A stretch of 28,037 nt of DNA, taken from the NCBI GenBank assembly GCA_041685075.1, contig JAWLGN010000035.1:1-28037 (forward strand), in the 5' to 3' direction. The stretch is from JAMCRM01 sp041685075 (GTDB lineage Bacteria > Acidobacteriota > Terriglobia > Bryobacterales > Bryobacteraceae). The notes under the pieces are model-generated. The model made no database searches. It was not told the origin of the DNA and worked only from the letters and a program-made list of their open reading frames with translations. Position numbers and translations under genes: made by a program. How positions within the stretch are numbered: the first letter of the stretch is position 1; each line of letters opens with the position of its first letter. Positions 24,600-28,037 of the stretch are shown here, one piece after another.

Positions 24600-25660
24600 T
24601 GGTTCCCGATCTCGACGATCGCCGCCTCGATCAGTTCGAGCGCGGTCTTCTTTCCGGCACTACCGTTCGCATTGGCGCGCAGGATCTCTGGCGCGTTTTG
24701 GCGACGGTCTTTCCTCACAGGACGCCCGGACCCGCAGAACGCCGGCTCTTGCTCGACGCGCTCAAGTCCATGGAGGCGCGCGGGAGAATCCGGTTGCCGC
24801 CGGAACGTGGGAAGCGCTGGAATCGGTCGATGGATCCCGCTGTTCCGATCAGCGTGGACATCGTTCGCGATCAGTCCACGCCGTCACGTCTCCCATCGCG
24901 GACCCTTCCCTGGCACCAGAACCTTCACTGGGTGGTCCAGTGCCGGCACCTCTCCACGCAGCAGATGGAGTTCCTGCGCCGCGTCCACGACGGGTTCGTG
25001 AACGGGATGTTCCGCGAACCGGCGCCGCTGAGATATCGGTCACTGCAGCTCACGGGCGACGAGAAGATGCTCGCGTCGCTCGCAACCACTTCGCTGTTTG
25101 GCCCCTCACGCTTGACATTCGAGCTGCTCGCCTGTCTTCCAGATGCACTTCCGCTTGCCTGGGAGGCGGTCGGCGATGGTGGCCGGATGGTGATCTTCGA
25201 GAATGCCGGCCCGTTCGCGGTCGCCCGGCGTGTCCTCGTCGAGATGAAGTTGAGACCCTACGACCTCATCGTCTATGGTGGCGGACGGAGCCTCCTCGCG
25301 GCACTTGGGCACATCAAGACGATCGAGCGCAGCGTTGAATCCATCCATTACGTCGGCGACCTTGACCACCCCGGGCTCGACATCGCGTGGAGTGCGCGGC
25401 GCTGCGCGAAAGATCTCGGACTCCCAGCCGTAGTGCCGGCCGGCGACCTTCACCGGCAGATGCTGTTGGCGGCCGAATCGTTCGGCCACCCGCAGGGCTG
25501 GCCCGCACAGGAGCGCTTCGCTGGTGATGATCGAATCAGGATCCTCGACGCGCTGTCCCCGGACGTGCGCGGGCAGGTCGACGCCATCCTCAAAGCGGGT
25601 CGCCGCATCCCGGAGGAGGTCCTTGGGCCCGACGAGCTTCGAAGCGCCTGGGCGCAGTAG
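24596..25660 (+). CDS. jetD: JetD-like Toprim protein (Wadjet-type plasmid defence)
   Basis: 354 residues and an intact frame. ATG 24596 overlaps the ATPase stop (ATGA), which shows the two were one operon; ATG 24599 is equally possible. The N-terminal half (about 1-175) is a winged-helix-rich region like DUF3322 (DQFERGLLSGTTVRIG, LPWHQNLHWV). The C-terminal half holds a Toprim-like fold with Glu202 in MVIFENAGPF and the acidic pair Asp255/Asp257 in HYVGDLDHPGLDIA, which would bind metal. In Wadjet systems JetD is the nuclease that cuts circular plasmid DNA after loop extrusion by the JetABC complex. Without JetA, JetB and most of JetC it should be inactive in that role. It could also be a DUF2220/DUF2399-type relative. 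The flanks are IS remnants. Confidence 0.78.
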   Translation: MMVPDLDDRRLDQFERGLLSGTTVRIGAQDLWRVLATVFPHRTPGPAERRLLLDALKSMEARGRIRLPPERGKRWNRSMDPAVPISVDIVRDQSTPSRLPSRTLPWHQNLHWVVQCRHLSTQQMEFLRRVHDGFVNGMFREPAPLRYRSLQLTGDEKMLASLATTSLFGPSRLTFELLACLPDALPLAWEAVGDGGRMVIFENAGPFAVARRVLVEMKLRPYDLIVYGGGRSLLAALGHIKTIERSVESIHYVGDLDHPGLDIAWSARRCAKDLGLPAVVPAGDLHRQMLLAAESFGHPQGWPAQERFAGDDRIRILDALSPDVRGQVDAILKAGRRIPEEVLGPDELRSAWAQ

Positions 25661-25661
25661 C

Positions 25662-25677
25662 GTCCGCGGGCGCGGAC
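25662..25677 (+). terminator. Hairpin just after the JetD-like gene
   Basis: A perfect 6-bp stem (GTCCGC/GCGGAC) with a 4-base loop begins 2 bases after the stop. It lacks a T-run, so rho-independent termination is only possible, not shown. The following 130 bp, to the transposase fragment, hold no gene. A second small palindrome GTAAC/GTTAC near 25780-25794 may mark the edge of the neighbouring insertion-sequence remnant. Confidence 0.35.
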
Positions 25678-25808
25678 TTCGACTGGGGGGTAGCGTTCTT
25701 CGTCCGGTCGGGGACGTCTTTCGGGCGATCGGCGAAGCTGTACTCAGCAGTAACTCCGTCCTGAGTCTGAACCGCGGTTCGTAACGTCCTGTTACGTGCG
25801 ATCCGGAG

Positions 25809-26361
25809 CGTTCATATCGTCCCCGGCTGATCTTCCTCACTGCTCCGCGACGCTGCTTTCTGATCGCATACATCGCATTCTTCGACCTGGGTCGGCTGGC
25901 TTTCCTGGCGGTACGGCCTCGTGCAGTATTGGCCGCCGAGAACCTGTTTCTGCGAAAGCAATTGGCGCTCTTCCATGAGCGGCAGGTCAAGCTGCGCCGG
26001 GCCAACAGCGCCTGTAGGTGGTTGATGGCTGCCGTGAGTCGGCTCATCGATTGGCGGATGGCACTGGTGGTCGTCAAACCCGATACTCTCATCCGCTGGC
26101 ACCGCAAGGGATTCCGGCTCTTCTGGCGCTGGAAGTCCAAGCCGACGGGACGACCGCGGCTGCCCAAGACCTCCAACAATTGATCCAAGAGATGGCCGCC
26201 GGGGATCCGACGTGGGGGGAGGAGCGGATTGCTAACGAGTTGAAGCTGAAGCTCGGTATCCGGGTCTCGCCCCGAACCGTGGAGAAGTACCTGCACGCTG
26301 GCGGCCCGCCGCGCACGCCAGATCCAAAGCAGCGGTGGCTGACTTTCGTCCACAACTGGGG
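25809..26361 (+). pseudogene. N-terminal fragment of an integrase-core transposase, frameshifted
   Basis: From about 25857 the frame reads FLIAYIAFFDLGRLAFLAVRPRAVLAAENLFLRKQ, then VVKPDTLIRWHRKGFRLFWRWKS and GRPRLPK: the helix-turn-helix N-terminus of an integrase-core transposase. A one-base deletion near 26166 shifts the frame. It continues as LQQLIQEMAAGDPTWGEERIANEL, VSPRTVEKYL and QRWLTFVHNW, where the catalytic domain should start. Homology stops at the left end of the IS3-family element (26362). The catalytic DDE domain is absent. It points away from the JetD-like gene, and the transposase fragment at 23362-23721 points away on the other side. The two are related in type and may come from copies of the same or sister elements. 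Confidence 0.78.
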
Positions 26362-26393
26362 TGGGCCCCTTGGGTGAGACAACCAGTTAAGAC
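26361..26393 (+). repeat. Left inverted repeat of the IS3-family element
   Basis: GTGGGCCCCT (26361-26370), four unmatched bases, then TGAGACAACCAGTTAAGAC (26375-26393). The right end (27899-27931) carries the exact reverse complement of both blocks with the same 4-base gap. Confidence 0.88.
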
Positions 26394-26679
26394 ACTGGTT
26401 ACCGTTCGATGATAAATCCTTCCATTCGCTGCGCCCAGTATTTTATGATCGGGATGCCGGTGAAGCGGAGACGGGCTCTGCTGGCGAGCAACCCGATCGA
26501 GGAATAGCCGGCCGGAACTCATCGCGGACGATGAGCTAAGGCGTGCTCCTTCCGTCGCGCCTTTTTGCCGGGCTTCGGTGCCGACCAACGGGAGGCGGCA
26601 CTTCACCCCGGCTTGAGATGGTTTTAAGACGACATCGGAGCGATAGATTCCGTCATGCCTGAAAAAACGCATGTCGTCC
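26394..26679. other. 286-bp non-coding tail inside the IS element
   Basis: Between the left inverted repeat and the orfB stop lie 286 bp, unusually long for an IS3-family element, where orfB normally ends close to the repeat. An open minus-strand frame runs through it (MRFFRHDGIYRSDVV at its start), but its composition, poor in hydrophobic cores and rich in Arg/Ser, does not look like a folded protein. No RNA gene was recognised. Confidence 0.4.
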
Positions 26680-27528
26680 TCACGCTGGTGCCGCCACAGC
26701 CGCCGTCCGCACGCGCTCGAACTCGGTGGGCGGCCGGTAGCCGAGCGCCGAGTGCAACCGTTGCTGGTTGTAGACCTTCTCGATGAAGCGCTCGATCGAC
26801 GCCCGCGCTTCGGCCATGTCCCGGTATTCCTGTCGATAGACCTCCTCGTATTTCAACGTCTTCATGAATGACTCGCACGCCGCGTTGTCGTATGGGTTTC
26901 CTTTGCGGCTCATGCTGATTTTGCCGCCGTGCCCCTTGAGCAAGCTGGTGTAATCGTTGGAGGCGTACTGGACGCCGCGGTCCGAGTGGTGGACCAACCC
27001 TGGCGCCGGTGACCGCTTCGCGAGAGCCATCCGCAACGCCACGATTGCCAGATCGTCCTCCAGCATCCGATCCAACGCCCGGCCGATCACCCGTCGCGAG
27101 AAGGCGTCCAGCACCACCGCCAGATAGACGAACTCCGTCTCCAGCCGAATGTAGGTGATGTCGGCCACCCATAGCTGGTCGATGCCGGTCAGCGTCATCT
27201 CGCCGGCCAGATTGGGATACACCGGCCGGGAGTGATTCGAGTCGGTGGTCACCACGAACTTGCGGCGACGCAAACACAGCAGGTTGTCCTCCCGCATGAT
27301 GCGGCGCACGCGCTTGTGGTTCACTTCCCAGCCGCGCCGCTGCAACTCCGCCTGAACGCGACGCCAGCCGTAGCAGGGCCACTCCAGTGCGATGCGCTGG
27401 ATTTGGTCCCGCACGTCGAGGTGGCCGTCTTTGACCCGCGCGGCATCTCGCCAGCGGTAAAAGCCGGCGCGGCTCACTTCCACCAGCCGGCACAGCCGCT
27501 TCACGCTGAGCGGGGTAGCCAAGCTCAC
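26680..27528 (-). CDS. IS3-family transposase OrfB (DDE integrase core)
   Basis: 282 residues from GTG 27528. An N-terminal HTH-like region (about 8-100, including YGWRRVQAEL) precedes the integrase core with the catalytic triad Asp123 in VADITYI, Asp183 in HHSDRGVQY and Glu219 in AACESFMKTLK, with 35 residues between the second Asp and the Glu as in the family. It ends with SALGYRPPTEFE, another family hallmark. It overlaps orfA by 4 bp and lies in the -1 frame relative to it. An AAAAG run just before the overlap is a plausible slip site, so the active transposase is probably an OrfAB fusion made by programmed -1 frameshifting. Confidence 0.93.
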   Translation of the reverse strand: MSLATPLSVKRLCRLVEVSRAGFYRWRDAARVKDGHLDVRDQIQRIALEWPCYGWRRVQAELQRRGWEVNHKRVRRIMREDNLLCLRRRKFVVTTDSNHSRPVYPNLAGEMTLTGIDQLWVADITYIRLETEFVYLAVVLDAFSRRVIGRALDRMLEDDLAIVALRMALAKRSPAPGLVHHSDRGVQYASNDYTSLLKGHGGKISMSRKGNPYDNAACESFMKTLKYEEVYRQEYRDMAEARASIERFIEKVYNQQRLHSALGYRPPTEFERVRTAAVAAPA

Positions 27529-27884
27529 TTCCTTTTCGATGTACGGGTAGACGAGCTGCGCGTAATCAAGGCCTGCAGCTTCCGCTGCTCTTCGACATGC
27601 TGCAGGCAGCGCCGCAAAGAATCGATCTCCATGGCTTGGCGGCCCACCTTACGCTCCAGTTCAGCCAGGCGGCCTTCCTCCGCGCGGCTCTTGCCGTTGC
27701 CGGAAAACGCCTTGGCCCCAAGCTCATGCAGTTCGCGCCGCCAGCGGTGCAGCACGTTGGGATTGACCTCGCAGGCGCGGGCCACTTCCGCGATCGAGGC
27801 CCCCAGTTCCATACGCCTAATCGCGGCTTCTTTGAACTCCTTCGTGAACGTCCTTCGAGACAAACTCATGACTCTCTTCTCCAT
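27525..27884 (-). CDS. IS3-family transposase OrfA (HTH)
   Basis: 119 residues from ATG 27884; ATG 27869 (MSLSRRTF) is an alternative. RRTFTKEFKEAAIRRM, then IAEVARACEVNPNVLHRWRREL, forms the helix-turn-helix that binds the terminal repeats. A leucine-zipper-like helix follows (LAELERKVGRQAMEIDSLRRCL). The frame ends TSKRK-stop, with GAAAAGGAAGTGA giving both a slippery AAAAG and the GTGA overlap with orfB. It starts 15 bp inside the right inverted repeat. Confidence 0.92.
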   Translation of the reverse strand: MEKRVMSLSRRTFTKEFKEAAIRRMELGASIAEVARACEVNPNVLHRWRRELHELGAKAFSGNGKSRAEEGRLAELERKVGRQAMEIDSLRRCLQHVEEQRKLQALITRSSSTRTSKRK

Positions 27885-27898
27885 TTAACGAAAAGTGA

Positions 27899-27931
27899 GT
27901 CTTAACTGGTTGTCTCAATTTAGGGGCCCAC
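27899..27931 (-). repeat. Right inverted repeat of the IS3-family element
   Basis: GTCTTAACTGGTTGTCTCA (27899-27917), four unmatched bases, then AGGGGCCCAC (27922-27931): the reverse complement of the left repeat. The orfA promoter probably lies within or next to it. Confidence 0.88.
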
Positions 27932-28037
27932 TCCAAACCACTTCCGTCCAAAATAGGCGTTTGGCCTAAAATCTAACGTTGATTGCAAAGGACATGCCAA
28001 GCGAATCCCGCTGCTGACCGCGGGTCTGCCCGACACC

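Larger units (their letters stand above)
26362..27930 (-). mobile_element. IS3-family insertion sequence, apparently complete
   Basis: About 1.57 kb bounded by inverted repeats, starting TGGGCCCC at 26362 and ending GGGGCCCA at 27930, the TG...CA ends expected for the family. It contains two overlapping transposase frames on the minus strand, orfA (27525-27884) and orfB (26680-27528), with all catalytic residues present. No direct target duplication is visible: the flanks are GGG on the left and CTC on the right. This suggests later rearrangement or recombination with another copy, and fits the interrupted transposase fragment on the left not continuing on the right. The 107 bp after the element to the window end show no recognisable gene. 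Confidence 0.85.

Noticed and set aside
26362..27930. Composite transposon carrying the JetD-like gene
   Set aside because: Only one complete element is present, and the other flank is a different, truncated transposase in a non-matching orientation with no target duplication.
1..28037. CRISPR array, tRNA, rRNA or riboswitch
   Set aside because: No regularly spaced repeats, cloverleaf or conserved RNA core was seen on either strand.

Overview
The window is about 28 kb of GC-rich, densely coded bacterial DNA. The best guess for the host is Acidobacteriota, probably the Solibacter/Bryobacter side. That rests on gene content: a VWFA-related protein of acidobacterial type, a class D sortase in a Gram-negative-like gene set, very large CheB-CheR-kinase fusions, and transposase types common in that phylum. 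No rRNA or tRNA gene and no CRISPR array was seen, so the taxonomy is inference.

Positions 1-7975 (+) hold a surface and signalling block: the 3' end of a VWA gene overlapping a class D sortase, a PAS/histidine kinase/receiver hybrid, an Rcp1-type single-domain response regulator, a 1232-residue CheB-CheR-PAS-kinase fusion, and a small sensorless kinase that overlaps it and resembles its C-terminal kinase. Positions 8010-11473 (-) hold three envelope genes: a secreted protein with an internal duplication, a 50-residue lmo0937-type membrane protein, and a membrane-anchored ricin-lectin/M48 metalloprotease. Positions 11904-15710 (+) encode a second CheB-CheR-PAS-kinase fusion, this time with a receiver domain.

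Positions 15908-22372 (+) look like an envelope-stress neighbourhood: a secreted PH-like protein, an NfeD-type membrane serine protease, FloA flotillin and a small membrane protein in a tight operon; then a TraR/DksA-type zinc finger protein, an OmpA-family peptidoglycan-binding protein with a long coiled coil, and a small KOW-like protein. Several upstream regions carry GG-N10-GC (sigma-54, -24/-12) motifs. Three, perhaps four, of them share a longer dispersed element built on TGCA repeats, which suggests co-regulation.

From about 22490 to the end the DNA is decayed and mobile: a radical-SAM pseudogene with several internal deletions, a C-terminal transposase fragment, the C-terminal ATPase head of an SMC-like (JetC-type) protein with a frameshift, an intact JetD-like Toprim protein coupled to it, an N-terminal transposase fragment with a frameshift, and an apparently intact IS3-family element with inverted repeats. 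The ATPase/Toprim pair reads as the remnant of a Wadjet-like plasmid-defence system cut by insertion sequences. It is the most interesting accessory feature here.
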